A stretch of 64,000 nt of DNA, taken from contig CAVWBQ010000002.1 of the NCBI GenBank assembly GCA_963753225.1, positions 62,001-126,000 of the forward strand, given 5' to 3'. The notes under the pieces are model-generated. The model made no database searches. It saw nothing but the letters and a program-made list of their open reading frames with translations, and had not been told where the DNA came from. The translations under genes and the position numbers were made by a program. Below, one piece after another: positions 44,162 through 53,368 of the stretch; position 1 is the first letter of the stretch; every line of letters begins with the position of its first letter. This DNA is from Palsa-504 sp963753225 (lineage in GTDB: Bacteria > Actinomycetota > Actinomycetes > Streptosporangiales > Streptosporangiaceae).

Positions 44162-44792
44162 CTTGGTCGGTGGCCTGCGCGGCGGCGGGGAGCAGCGTCA
44201 GTTGCTGACGGATGCCGTCGAGGAAGAGCTGGAGGCCGTAGCCGAACCGCTCGGCGGGATCGGCGGTAAAGGCCGTGGCGGCGAGCTTGTTCTCGATCCC
44301 GGCCACGGTCAGCTTCGGCTCCCAGGCACCGCGCTCGGTCAGCTCAATCTGCGCTTGTTCTTCGATGGTGTGGCCGAGCACGTAGTGGAACGCGGCAAAG
44401 GCGGCCCAGCCGGCCCGGTCGGGCGGCAGCCCTGCGGCCTGGAGGATCTCGATGACCATGTTGCCGAGCAGGATGGTGTTGGGCTCGGCCACGTAGGTGC
44501 CGGCCATGACCCGGGCCCCGTCACGGTGGGACAGGAGCACCTGGCGTAGCCGCCAGCCTAGCGCCGAGAACTGCTCGTCCCACGACCCGGCCGGCCGATC
44601 GGCGGCGAAGCCTACAAGGAACCGGTCGGCCATCGCGTCGAGCAGGGCCTGCTTGCTCGCGAAATGCCAGTAGAGAGCCCCGGCCTGCACGCCAAGGCGG
44701 GTGGCGAGCTTGCGCATCGTCAGCGCGTCCAGCCCGTCGGCGTCGAGCAGGGCAATCGCCACGTCCACCACGTGCTCGCGGCGCAACCGCAT
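44070..44792 (-). CDS. TetR-family regulator of the adjacent MFS pump
   Basis: A 240-residue TetR protein of the tetracycline-repressor type (TetR_C). Its HTH is ALTMRKLATRLGVQAGALYWHFASKQ (about 24-49). The ATG at 44792 has a GGAGG site upstream; an ATG at 44849 is less likely. The divergent promoter holds two identical 14-bp palindromes that are probable operators. It likely represses the MFS pump and oxidoreductase and is released by a drug-like ligand. The C-terminal tail is Arg/Pro/Gly-rich and overlaps the serine hydrolase gene. Confidence 0.87.
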   Translation of the reverse strand: MRLRREHVVDVAIALLDADGLDALTMRKLATRLGVQAGALYWHFASKQALLDAMADRFLVGFAADRPAGSWDEQFSALGWRLRQVLLSHRDGARVMAGTYVAEPNTILLGNMVIEILQAAGLPPDRAGWAAFAAFHYVLGHTIEEQAQIELTERGAWEPKLTVAGIENKLAATAFTADPAERFGYGLQLFLDGIRQQLTLLPAAAQATDQARGQVRPVSPAMGRSPRPGRARSRPGSGPG

Positions 44793-44860
44793 CTGGCTCG
44801 CTCCTCCATCCTCGGGCCGGCCTGTCCGGCCCGCTTGACTCCCCAGCATAGCTAAATAAC

Positions 44861-44889
44861 TTGAACTTGTTCAACTTGAACTTGTTCAA
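44861..44889. promoter_or_regulatory. Twin TetR operators
   Basis: TTGAACTTGTTCAA occurs twice (44861-44874 and 44876-44889), each a perfect palindrome about the TT centre region, one base apart, between the divergent tetR and MFS genes. The 15-bp centre spacing places both on nearly the same helix face one and a half turns apart. Confidence 0.75.
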
Positions 44890-44931
44890 TGGGTTGGAAA
44901 CCGAAGAGATCTTCCCGAAGGAGTAGCTGTC

Positions 44932-46389
44932 ATGTCCCACCCAGGAACCATCCCCGCGCCGGTGGCCTCGGCCGAGCCGGCTCCCCGGGCGCACGTGCCC
45001 CCCGGCGTGATCCTGGCCATCGCGTGCGTGGCCAACTTCATGGTCATCATCGACACGTCGATTGTGAACGTCGCCCTGCCGGCCATGAAGGCCGCTCTCG
45101 GACTCTCGGCGGCTGACCAGCAGTGGGTGGTCGATGGCTACCTGATCACCTTCGGCGGGTTCCTGCTCGTCGCGGCCCGCGCCGGTGACCTCTTCGGCCG
45201 CAAGGGCGTCTTCCAGGCCGGCCTGCTGGTCTTCACCGCGGCCAGCCTGGCCGGCGGCCTGGCCCAGGATCCGTGGCTGCTGATCGCGGCCCGCGTCCTG
45301 CAGGGTATCGGCGCCGCGGCCCTGGCCTCGTCAAGCCTGAGCCTGATCACCGCCAGCCACCCCGAAGGCCCGGCCCGCACCCACGCACTGTCCCTGTGGG
45401 CCGCGGCGGGCTCCTCGGCCGGCGCCGTGGGGGTCGTGCTGGGCGGGCTGCTCACCACCGAGCTGTCCTGGCGGTACGTGCTGTTCATCAACATCCCCAT
45501 CGGCGTCGCATTGCTCGCCGCCGCCGGCGCCGGCCTGGTGCCGTCACCGGCCAGGCTGGCCGGTGACGGGGCCCGTCTCGACCTGCCCGGCGCGCTCACC
45601 GTGACCGTGGGGGCCGGCTCTGCGGTCTACGCCGTCTCCCAGGCCACCATCAAGGGGTGGGGATCGACGCCCGTCATCGCCGCCCTGGCCGCCGCCGCGG
45701 TCCTCCTGGCCGCCTTCGCCATGATCGAGGCCCGCAGCGCGGCCCCGCTCGTCCCGCTCAGCATCCTCAGGCGGCGCAGCCTGGCCGTGGGGAATACCGT
45801 CATGGCCTGCCTGGGTGTGGTCATGACCAGCGGCTTTTTCTTCCTGTCCCTCTACCTCCAGCAGATCCTCGGTTACAGCGCGCTGCGTACCGGGGCGGCC
45901 ATCGTTCCCATGACCGCACTGCTGGCGGCCGGACCGCTCGCCGCCAAGCGGCTCCTGCCGCGCCTCGGCCCCCGCTTCCTGACCCTCGCTGGCGGGATCC
46001 TCACCACGGCCGGGGTGGCCTGGCTGTCCCTGCTCCCCGACCACTCGGACTACCCGGCCCGCATCCTCGGCCCCATGCTGGTCATCGGGGCCGGCATCGG
46101 GTTCTCGCTCCTTCCCCTCGCCGCATCCGCCACGGCCGGCATCGAGCCCCGCTACGCCGGGCTGGCCTCCGGCCTGTTCAACACGGCGCGCCAGCTTGGT
46201 GGCGCCATCGGCCTCGCCGTGCTCGTCACCATCGCCGCCACCGCCACCCGCCACGGCCAGTTCGCCAGCCCGGCGGCCGCCACCGTCCACGGCTACCGCA
46301 TCGCCCTGCTCATCTGCGCGGCCGTCGGCCTGGCCTCGGTCCTCATCGCCCTCCTGCTGCCCACCCAGCCAATGAAAGGAACATCATGA
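44932..46389 (+). CDS. DHA2-family (EmrB/QacA) MFS drug efflux transporter
   Basis: A 485-residue, 14-helix major facilitator with DTSIVNVALPAMKAALG near 35 (motif D1 of DHA2), ARAGDLFGRKGVF near 80 (motif A), and motif C-like glycines in GAVGVVLGGLL near 165. A GAAGGAG ribosome site precedes the ATG. Control by the divergent TetR is likely. The next gene overlaps its stop (ATGA), so the pump and a flavoenzyme are co-expressed. Confidence 0.9.
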   Translation: MSHPGTIPAPVASAEPAPRAHVPPGVILAIACVANFMVIIDTSIVNVALPAMKAALGLSAADQQWVVDGYLITFGGFLLVAARAGDLFGRKGVFQAGLLVFTAASLAGGLAQDPWLLIAARVLQGIGAAALASSSLSLITASHPEGPARTHALSLWAAAGSSAGAVGVVLGGLLTTELSWRYVLFINIPIGVALLAAAGAGLVPSPARLAGDGARLDLPGALTVTVGAGSAVYAVSQATIKGWGSTPVIAALAAAAVLLAAFAMIEARSAAPLVPLSILRRRSLAVGNTVMACLGVVMTSGFFFLSLYLQQILGYSALRTGAAIVPMTALLAAGPLAAKRLLPRLGPRFLTLAGGILTTAGVAWLSLLPDHSDYPARILGPMLVIGAGIGFSLLPLAASATAGIEPRYAGLASGLFNTARQLGGAIGLAVLVTIAATATRHGQFASPAAATVHGYRIALLICAAVGLASVLIALLLPTQPMKGTS

Positions 46390-47735
46390 GCTCAGCGCAC
46401 CAAACCCTTCGCCGTGACTTCGGCGGCCGCATCATCGAACCGGGTGGAGCGGAGTACGAATCGGCTCGCCGCACGCTACTGGCTTCGGCCCATCCGGCCT
46501 ACGTCCTGCGACCAGGGAGCGTCGCGGACGTGCAAGCAGGTGTCAGATTCGCTGCCGGTGCAGGGCTCTTGCTGTCCGTGCGAGGCGGCGGCCATGGCTT
46601 TCCTGGCTTCGGCACCAACGACGGTGGCGTCGTGATCGACCTCAGCCAGCTCGCGCACGTGAAGATCATCGATAAGGAACGCCACCTCGTGCGCATCGGC
46701 GGCGGCGCCACCTGGGGCCAGGTCGCGGCGGCCCTGACCCCGCATGGCCTGGCGATCTCCTCGGGCGACACCAAGAGCGTCGGTGTCGGCGGGCTGACCT
46801 TGACCGGCGGTATCGGCTGGAAGGTCAGGAAGTACGGTCTGGCCCTGGACAATGTGGCCGCCGCAGAGGTGGTCACGGCCAGCGGAGAGGTCGTGCGTGC
46901 AAGCGCCGAGGAGAATCCGGAGCTGTTCTGGGCGATCCGCGGTGGCGGCGGCAATTTCGGGATCGTGACCGCCTTCGATTTCGCGGCGCACCCGACGACA
47001 GACGTCTTTTACGGCACGATCGCCTTCGCGGCGTCGGAGGCGGCCACCGTCATTCAGGGCTGGGCGGACTACCTCCGGACCGCCCCGGACGAGCTCACGT
47101 CCACAGCGGACCTCGCCAATCCGTTCCGCGGACCCGAAGCACCGGTCGAGATCCACGTCGCCTTTGACGGCGACGACCCGGAACTCGCGGCCCGGGCCAT
47201 CGACCCGATCCGCCGGCTCGGCACGGTGACCGGCGACGATATCGCGCTGCAACCCTACGCGGACACGCTCGCGGACGGCCCGCCCCCGCCGCCTGGCCTC
47301 CAGTTCACGCTCCGCAGCGCATTTGCGGGCAAGGAATCGGTACCAGAGGTCCTGCAGATCCTGGCTGAGGTCAGGGCATCGGAGCGGTCACCGTTCATCG
47401 CCGTTCGCAGTATCGGCGGCGCGGTAGCCCGGGTCCCCGACGACAGCACCGCCTACGCGCACCGTCAGGGGGAGTTGATGGTCATGACGACCAGTGCCGG
47501 TCCCAAGCCGGTCGTCGAGGCCGCCCGTCCCGCCCTGGAAGCGATCTGGGCGAGGCTCGCACCTCACGTCAGCGGCGCCTACGCCAACTTCCTCTCTACT
47601 GCCGCCGCGTCCGATGTCGCCGCGATTTACCCATCGAAGGTCTACAGCCGGCTCGCAGCGGTCAAACGGCAGTACGACCCCGGCAACCTGTTCGCCGGCA
47701 ACCACAACGTCCGGCCGCATGAGCCGGGGTGCTGA
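46386..47735 (+). CDS. FAD-linked oxidoreductase (BBE/PCMH family)
   Basis: A 449-residue flavoenzyme of the berberine-bridge type: an FAD_binding_4 domain with RGGGHGFPGFGTNDGG (about 65-80), whose His is the usual covalent FAD site, then VGVGGLTLTGGIGW near 135 and a C-terminal BBE segment VKRQYDPGNLFAGNHNV. The Cys of the second FAD link is absent (DTKSVGVGG), so single covalent attachment is expected. Coupled to the MFS pump, it may oxidise a xenobiotic or antibiotic. The longer frame running upstream inside the MFS gene is a shadow. Confidence 0.87.
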   Translation: MSSAHQTLRRDFGGRIIEPGGAEYESARRTLLASAHPAYVLRPGSVADVQAGVRFAAGAGLLLSVRGGGHGFPGFGTNDGGVVIDLSQLAHVKIIDKERHLVRIGGGATWGQVAAALTPHGLAISSGDTKSVGVGGLTLTGGIGWKVRKYGLALDNVAAAEVVTASGEVVRASAEENPELFWAIRGGGGNFGIVTAFDFAAHPTTDVFYGTIAFAASEAATVIQGWADYLRTAPDELTSTADLANPFRGPEAPVEIHVAFDGDDPELAARAIDPIRRLGTVTGDDIALQPYADTLADGPPPPPGLQFTLRSAFAGKESVPEVLQILAEVRASERSPFIAVRSIGGAVARVPDDSTAYAHRQGELMVMTTSAGPKPVVEAARPALEAIWARLAPHVSGAYANFLSTAAASDVAAIYPSKVYSRLAAVKRQYDPGNLFAGNHNVRPHEPGC

Positions 47736-47888
47736 GCCCCCAGGGTGGTCGCGGTGGCCACGTGGCGCCCGGACCGCGACTACCTGGCCTCCGTGCCCTC
47801 CTCGATGTGGTGCGGGGCGGCCCGGAAGCCCTAGCAGCGGGCCGGCCGGAGATGGCCAGCCCCGGCAATCGGCCCTAGGCTTCTTGCT

Positions 47889-48917
47889 GTGGCGGCGATC
47901 GAGTTCGACGAGCGAGACCTAGATGCCCGCGTGCCCGACCTGGCCGCGGGCGGGGCGTGGACCCGGGTGCGGCTACGGTGGCGGCGAGACCCGCTGACCG
48001 GAGCCAGCGCCCGGATCCTGACCGGGGTCAAGCTGCAGCCGGATACGCGGCCGGACCTCACCGAGCTGACCGCGAAGCCAGCCTTCTGCCCGTTCGACAG
48101 TGAGTACCTGGAGCAGGCCACGGTCCCGTTCCCCGCCGAGCTCACGGCCGAGGGCCGTATCCGGGTGGGCCGGGCCGTCGTGGTGCCCAACATCATGGCG
48201 TACGCCACTCACAGCGCGGTCGGCATCTACGATCCCGGACGGCACTTCCTGGATCTGGACGAGCTGACCCCACCGCTGATGGGGGACGCCCTGGCGGCCA
48301 TGCTCCGGCATGCCCGCGCGGTGCGGCGACTGGACCCCGGGGCGGCATGGGGCTCCGTCAACGCCAACTACCTGCCGCCGTCGGGTGCCTCGCTGGTGCA
48401 CCCCCACCTGCAGTCCGCGCACGACTCCTGCGGCCTGACCGGCCAGCGCCAGCTCGTCGAGCGGTCGGAGATCTGGCAGGACGGACACGGATCGTCATAC
48501 TGGACGGCCTTGCTCGAGGAGGAGGCCGGCGGCCCCCGGTGGGTCGGCCGCACCGGCCGGGTGGCCTGGCTGACCCCGTTCGCCCCGACCGGATTCCACG
48601 AAGTCTGGGGCGTGGCCGACGGGGTCGCCGACCTGACCGACCTGACCGAGCAGGATGCGGCCGATCTCGGGCAGGGGCTGTCTCAGATCCTCGCCGCCTA
48701 CCGTGCCCGGAACCTGGCCTCGTTCAACTTCGCCCTGATCGGCGGCGGACCGCAGGCCCGCGAACGCGGGCACCAGGTGCTGCTCAAGGTCGTCAGCCGC
48801 TCCAACCCGGACCCGGTGTACCGCAGCGACGCCACCTACTTCGAGCGCCTCCTCGGGGAGGCGCTGATCGACCTGAGCCCGGAGGAGGTGGCGAACGACG
48901 TCCGGGCCAGATTCTGA
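47889..48917 (+). CDS. Galactose-1-phosphate uridylyltransferase-like protein (HIT superfamily)
   Basis: A 342-residue protein starting with GTG. It has the GalT active-site sequence LVHPHLQS (about 168-175) with the HPHxQ arrangement, and a first-half VVVPNIMAYATHSAVGIYDP that matches the N-terminal HIT repeat. CPFDSEYLEQA near 60 may bind metal. GalT family members transfer nucleotidyl groups between sugar phosphates; this one is more distant and the substrate is open. The 3' end overlaps the convergent acyltransferase gene by 82 bp. Confidence 0.78.
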   Translation: MAAIEFDERDLDARVPDLAAGGAWTRVRLRWRRDPLTGASARILTGVKLQPDTRPDLTELTAKPAFCPFDSEYLEQATVPFPAELTAEGRIRVGRAVVVPNIMAYATHSAVGIYDPGRHFLDLDELTPPLMGDALAAMLRHARAVRRLDPGAAWGSVNANYLPPSGASLVHPHLQSAHDSCGLTGQRQLVERSEIWQDGHGSSYWTALLEEEAGGPRWVGRTGRVAWLTPFAPTGFHEVWGVADGVADLTDLTEQDAADLGQGLSQILAAYRARNLASFNFALIGGGPQARERGHQVLLKVVSRSNPDPVYRSDATYFERLLGEALIDLSPEEVANDVRARF

Positions 48918-49819
48918 CCGGCACGTCCCGCGAGCCGCGCGCAGCCGGTCAGCAGCGGATGGGGCTGCTCGGCCGACAGGCGGTCGAGTGCCGCCTGCAT
49001 CTGCCCGGTGATCTGGAGGTAGCAGGCCGAGACGAGACCGGCGTCGTCGGCCGCGCCGGGGCCGTAGCCCGTCCAGTCGAGCGCGGGCAGGAACTCGAGG
49101 GTGATATGCGAAGGCATCGGCGGCGGCGGGGTGAGGACGGAGTTGACCCCGAACGGGGGACCTGCGAGCAGGGGGAAGACCTTGATCCGGACCCGGTCCA
49201 GGCCGATGGCGCGGGCCAGGCGGTCGCCGCGGGTCAGCACCATGACGGCGTGATGGGCGCCGTGGGCGACAACGGGGATGACCGGAACCCCGGACCGCAG
49301 GGCGAGCCGCACGAAGCCCGTCCGGCCGGCGAAGTCGATCTTGTTCCGCTGGGTCCACGGGCGGCACGCCTCGAGGTCGCCTCCCGGATAGACCAGGACG
49401 CACGCCCCGCGCGACAGCGCGGACTCGGCTTCACCGGGGTTCGCGGGGACCGCGCCGAGCCGGCGCAGGAAGGGCCCGACACCCGGCACGGCGAACAGGA
49501 GGTCGTACGCGAGAAAGTACGCTGGCGGGCTGGTGCCGCGGCGCGCCATTACCGCCTGTCCGCACACCCATGCCTCAGGCACGTAGAAGAAGCCCGAATG
49601 ATTCCCGACCAGGAGCGCGGGCCCTTCCGCGGGCAGCCGGTCCAGGCCGCGCACTTCCGGGGTGAAATAGCTGGTGTAGCGGGCGATGGCGGGCAGCTGC
49701 CTGCGGATGAAGTCCGGGTCGCGTTGGACGAAGCTGTCGCCGCGCGCGGCGTCGATCCGCTGCCGGAGCAGGTCGAGCGGACGCACGTGCCCGCCGCTGG
49801 CCAGGTTCTCAACGCGCAT
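48836..49819 (-). CDS. Lysophospholipid acyltransferase-like protein
   Basis: A 327-residue PlsC-type protein. The ATG at 49819 follows a GGAGGAAG site. The acceptor-site motif reads GNHSGFFYVPEAW (about 71-83), and the later VLVYPGGDLEACRPW (about 142) is the usual second motif. In the relatives I know, the acidic residue a few positions after NHSG is Asp; here it is Glu (YVPE). It probably acylates a membrane lipid. Confidence 0.8.
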   Translation of the reverse strand: MRVENLASGGHVRPLDLLRQRIDAARGDSFVQRDPDFIRRQLPAIARYTSYFTPEVRGLDRLPAEGPALLVGNHSGFFYVPEAWVCGQAVMARRGTSPPAYFLAYDLLFAVPGVGPFLRRLGAVPANPGEAESALSRGACVLVYPGGDLEACRPWTQRNKIDFAGRTGFVRLALRSGVPVIPVVAHGAHHAVMVLTRGDRLARAIGLDRVRIKVFPLLAGPPFGVNSVLTPPPPMPSHITLEFLPALDWTGYGPGAADDAGLVSACYLQITGQMQAALDRLSAEQPHPLLTGCARLAGRAGQNLARTSFATSSGLRSISASPRRRSK

Positions 49820-49936
49820 GCTTCCTCCGCTTATCACGCTGACGACGGCCGGCCCGGCCGGGAAGGGTCCTTGGTCCCGCGCCGCGGGGCCGCCGGCTCT
49901 GTGGCGGCGGGCAGGCGCGATGGCAGGGTGGGTGAC

Positions 49937-51140
49937 ATGGACGGCTGGGTGCAGGGCGGCTTCGAGGAGGTGGCCCGCGTGTTCCGGCGGCAGCTGGGGC
50001 GGACCACGGGCGGCGCGGCGGTCGCGGTGTACTACCGCGGTGAGCTGGTCGCCGACCTGTGGGGCGGCCGGCGTACGGAGGCCGAGGCGTGGCAGCGTGA
50101 CACGCTGGCGATGTGCTTCAGCACCACCAAGGGGGTCGTCTCGACGGCGCTGCACCTGCTGGCCGACCGCGGGCAGATCGAGTACGACGCGCCGGTCGCG
50201 GCCTACTGGCCGGAATTCGCGCACGGCGGCAAGGAACTCGTCACCGTGCGTCATGTACTGACCCACTCGGCCGGCCTGCACCGGATGCGGACGCTGGTGG
50301 ACCACGCACAGCAGATGCTGGACTGGGAGTACATGGTGACGGCCCTCGAGAGGGCCGAGCCGGCGTACGAGCCGGGCACCCGGTACGGCTACCACGCGCT
50401 GACCTATGGCTGGCTGGCCGGGGAACTGGTCCGCCGGGTGTCGGGACGACCGGTGGCGCGGTTCGTCGAGGAGGAACTCGCCCGCCCGCTCGGCCTGGAC
50501 GGGCTGTATGTGGGGTGCCCGCCCGGGGAGCGCGGGCGGGTCGCGCCGCTGGCTCCCATGGCCGCTCCCCTGGGCCGCAGGCTCGGCCTGCGGCCGGCCG
50601 AGGTGCTGGGCGGCCCGCTGGGCCGGATCCCGTCGCTGCTGCGGCTGCCGGTCAACCCGCGCCGGTTCGTCAACGCGCTGCTGCCGCGCGGGATCGAGGA
50701 CGTGCTGTGGGGCCCGGAGGTGATGGACGCCGAGATCCCGGCGGCGAACGGCTTCTTCACCGCCCGGTCGCTGGCGAAGCTATACGGGCTGCTGGCCCAC
50801 GGCGGCGAGATCGGCGGCGTGCGGCTCCTGTCGCAGGAGACCCTGCGGCAGATCGCCGTGATGCACTCCCGCGGGCCCGATCTCGTCCTGGCCCTGCCGA
50901 TGGGCTGGCGGCTGGGTTACCACAGCGCCTTCACCACGCGGGGCACCGTGCCCGGCGCGTTCGGCCACTTCGGCTTCGGCGGGTCGGGCGGATGGACCGA
51001 CCCGCGGCGCGACCTGGCACTCGCGATGGTGTGCAACCGCGGTACCGGCACGCCGATCGGCGACCTCCGCATGGCGCAACTCGGCACCGTGCTCGACCGT
51101 GCGGTGCGCCTGGCACTCCCCTGCAGCAACTCCGGCCTAG
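49937..51140 (+). CDS. Serine hydrolase, class C beta-lactamase/esterase family; stop out of frame
   Basis: About 400 residues of a beta-lactamase-fold esterase: SxxK as FSTTKG with Ser62 and Lys65, the Tyr motif YGYHALTYG around 150-158, and a C-terminal GFGGSGGWTDPRRDLALAMVCN. Homology ends with LGTVLDRAVRLAL near 51120. The overlapping stop CTAG at 51137-51140 would end both this gene and the convergent LLM gene, but its TAG is one base out of frame here. Read literally, the frame runs on to 52168 through antisense sequence. I place the end at the TAG. Confidence 0.75.
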
Positions 51141-52175
51141 CGGACAAGTTCGGCGAGCTTCTCCAGGTGACGCGGGTCGCAGTTGAGCGAGAACGTGGTC
51201 AGCACGGTCTGCTTCCAGCGCTGGATCTCGTCGGTGATCTTGGCCCAGGGGCCGACCAGGGCAACGTCTTCGACCAGCTTGGCGGGGACCGCCGCGATCG
51301 CGCTCTTCTTGTCCCCGGCCAGGTAGTAGTCCTGGATGGTGCGGGCTTCCGCCTCGTAGCCCATCCGGACGAATACCTCGTGGTGGAAGTTGGCACCCCG
51401 CGCGCCCATCCCGCCGATGTACAGAGCCAGGGTCGGGCGGACGAGATCCGCCGCCCGTTCGGCATCATCATCGACGATGATGGCCAGCGGTCCGCCCACT
51501 ACGTCGAAGGTGTCCCTGGTTTGCCGCGCGCCGGGGCGCGCGAAGCCCTCGGCCAGGGCGGCGGCGTAGAAGTCGTTCATCGCCGGCGAGAAGAAGATGA
51601 CGTTCCAGCCGTCGGCGATCTCGGCGGCCAGGGCCACGTTCTTGGGACCCTCCGCGCCCAGGTAGATCGGGATCTCGGTGCGGAACGGGTGCAGGATCGA
51701 GCGCAGCGGCTTGCCCAGGCCGGTGCCGCCGCGATCGGGTGGCACGGGGAGCTGGTAGTGGCGGCCGTCGTAGCTGACCGGTTCGCGGCGCGCGATGACC
51801 TGGCGGACGATGTCGATGTACTCCCGGGTGCGCTCCAGCGGCCGGGGGTACGGCTGGCCGTACCAGCCCTCCACGACCTGGGGGTTGCTGGTGCCGATGC
51901 CGAGCATCACCCGGCCCTGGGTGAGATGGTCCATGGTCATCGCGGTCATGGCCAGGGTCACCGGCGGCCGGGCGGACAGCTGGGAGACCGCCGTGCCCAG
52001 CTTGATCCGCGACGTGCGCGAGCCCCACCAGGCCAGCGGGGTCCAGGCGTCGCTGCCGTAGGCTTCGGCCGTCCAGATCTGGTCGATCCCGATGCGTTCG
52101 GCCGCCTCGAACAGGTCCGCGGCGCCGGGCGGCGGGCCGGCCGACCAGTCAGCCGGCCGAGACGCTGATCCTCAT
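51137..52175 (-). pseudogene. LLM-class F420-dependent oxidoreductase gene with an N-terminal frameshift
   Basis: The ATG at 52175 begins the right N-terminus (MRISVSAG) but meets TGA after eight codons. If the four bases at 52148-52151 are removed, the frame runs on as WSAGPPPGAADLFEAAERIGIDQIWTAEAYG without a break into the body (LTQGRVMLGIGTSNPQVVEGWYG, then VGPWAKITDEIQRW) to the stop at 51137. The body is an F420-type LLM oxidoreductase of normal total length. Without the correction the first usable start (GTG/ATG near 51970) loses about 70 residues of the barrel. Either a recent pseudogene or an assembly error. Confidence 0.72.
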
Positions 52176-52190
52176 GGAACCATCATCGCA

Positions 52191-52248
52191 GCCGTGTCAC
52201 CGGAGCCGTGTCACCGGAGCCGTGTCATCGGAGCCATGTCACCGGAGC
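52191..52248. repeat. 14-bp tandem array, four units, at a gene end
   Basis: GCCGTGTCACCGGA repeats four times with two changes between the LLM and nitronate monooxygenase genes. The last unit holds the monooxygenase stop codon (TGA at 52239-52241, minus strand). Confidence 0.9.
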
Positions 52249-53348
52249 TTGCCCAGGCGGTCGAGGACCTCGGCGGTTTCCCTGACGAGTTCGGCCATCA
52301 CGTCGGCGACGGGCCGGATCTCGCTTATCCGGCCCACGATCTGCCCGGCCGGCATCGGCACCACGTCCGGCTGCCCGGACCGCATCAGGCGCTGATGCGC
52401 CTCGCTGACCAGCAGGTTCTGCAGCGGCATGCGGAGCGGCTCGGGGGCGCCTTCCTGCTCCCAGGCATCGGTCCACTTGTTCTTGAGCAGCCGGGCGGGC
52501 TTGCCGCTGTAGATCCTCGACCGGGTGGTGTCCGAGGACGTGGCCGCGAGCAGCGCCTGCTGGACCGCGGGTGCCGTCGAGAGCTGCTGGTACTCACTCG
52601 TGAGGAGCCAGGCCGAGCCCATCCAGGCCCCGACCGCGCCCAGCGCGAGCGCCGCCGCGACCTGGCGGCCGCAGCCGATCCCGCCGGCCGCGAGCACGGG
52701 GATGCCCGCGCCCACGGCGTCGACGATCTCGGGGACGAGGACCATGGTGGCGATCTCGCCGGTGTGACCGCCCGCCTCGTAGCCCTGGGCGACCACGATG
52801 TCCACGCCGCTGGCGACCTGCCTGCGGGCGTGCTCCGCCTTCCCGGCCAGCGCCGCGACCAGCATGCCGCGCTCGTGCGCGCTGGCTATGACGTCGGGCG
52901 GCGGCGGCCCGAGCGCGTTCGCGATCAGCCGCGCGGGATGGCCCAGCGCGACCTCGACGTGCTTGCGCGCGACCGAGTGCAGCCAGCCCAGCACGCCGTC
53001 GGCGGCCTGCGCGCCGTCCGGCAGCGGCGGCACCCCGAGCCTGAGCAGCGTCTGCTCGACGAAGTCCTTGTGCTGCTGCGGGATCAGCTGGTTCAGGTCT
53101 GTGGCCGCGCCCTCGGCCGGGACCCGGGCCGGCATGACCACGTCGATGCCGTACGGGCGCCCGTCGGTGTTCAGGTCCATCCAGTCCAGGACCGCGTCCA
53201 GCTCGGCCGGGTCGTTGAAGCGGACGCAGCCCAGCACCCCGAGGCCGCCGGCCCGGCTGACCGCGGCGGCGACGTGCTCGGACGGGGTGAAGCCGACAAT
53301 GGGGTGCTCGATGCCGAGCAGGTCGCACAGGGCGGTGCGTATGCTCAC
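52239..53348 (-). CDS. Nitronate monooxygenase-family FMN protein
   Basis: A 369-residue FMN TIM-barrel protein related to IpdC: GIEHPIVGFTPSEHVAAAVSRAGGLGVLG at the start, AQGYEAGGHTGEIATM (about 195-210) as the catalytic/phosphate region, and IPVLAAGGIGCGRQVAAALALGA near 230. The GTG at 53348 with a GGGAG site is chosen. It lies 20 bp after the fadD19 stop, so it is in that KstR-controlled unit and may act as a flavin reductase or oxygenase on sterol-derived CoA esters. That role is inference. Confidence 0.85.
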   Translation of the reverse strand: MSIRTALCDLLGIEHPIVGFTPSEHVAAAVSRAGGLGVLGCVRFNDPAELDAVLDWMDLNTDGRPYGIDVVMPARVPAEGAATDLNQLIPQQHKDFVEQTLLRLGVPPLPDGAQAADGVLGWLHSVARKHVEVALGHPARLIANALGPPPPDVIASAHERGMLVAALAGKAEHARRQVASGVDIVVAQGYEAGGHTGEIATMVLVPEIVDAVGAGIPVLAAGGIGCGRQVAAALALGAVGAWMGSAWLLTSEYQQLSTAPAVQQALLAATSSDTTRSRIYSGKPARLLKNKWTDAWEQEGAPEPLRMPLQNLLVSEAHQRLMRSGQPDVVPMPAGQIVGRISEIRPVADVMAELVRETAEVLDRLGKLR

Positions 53349-53368
53349 TGGGCCGCTCCCTGGGCCGT

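Noticed and set aside
45657..46385. Upstream part of a 692-codon frame ending with the FAD oxidoreductase
   Set aside because: It lies within the MFS gene in another frame and is Arg/Pro/Gly-rich; the coupled ATG at 46386 is the real start.
48347..52168. A single 1,273-codon plus-strand frame
   Set aside because: Only 49937 to about 51120 shows protein homology (serine hydrolase). The rest is antisense of the acyltransferase and LLM genes or the alternative frame of GalT.
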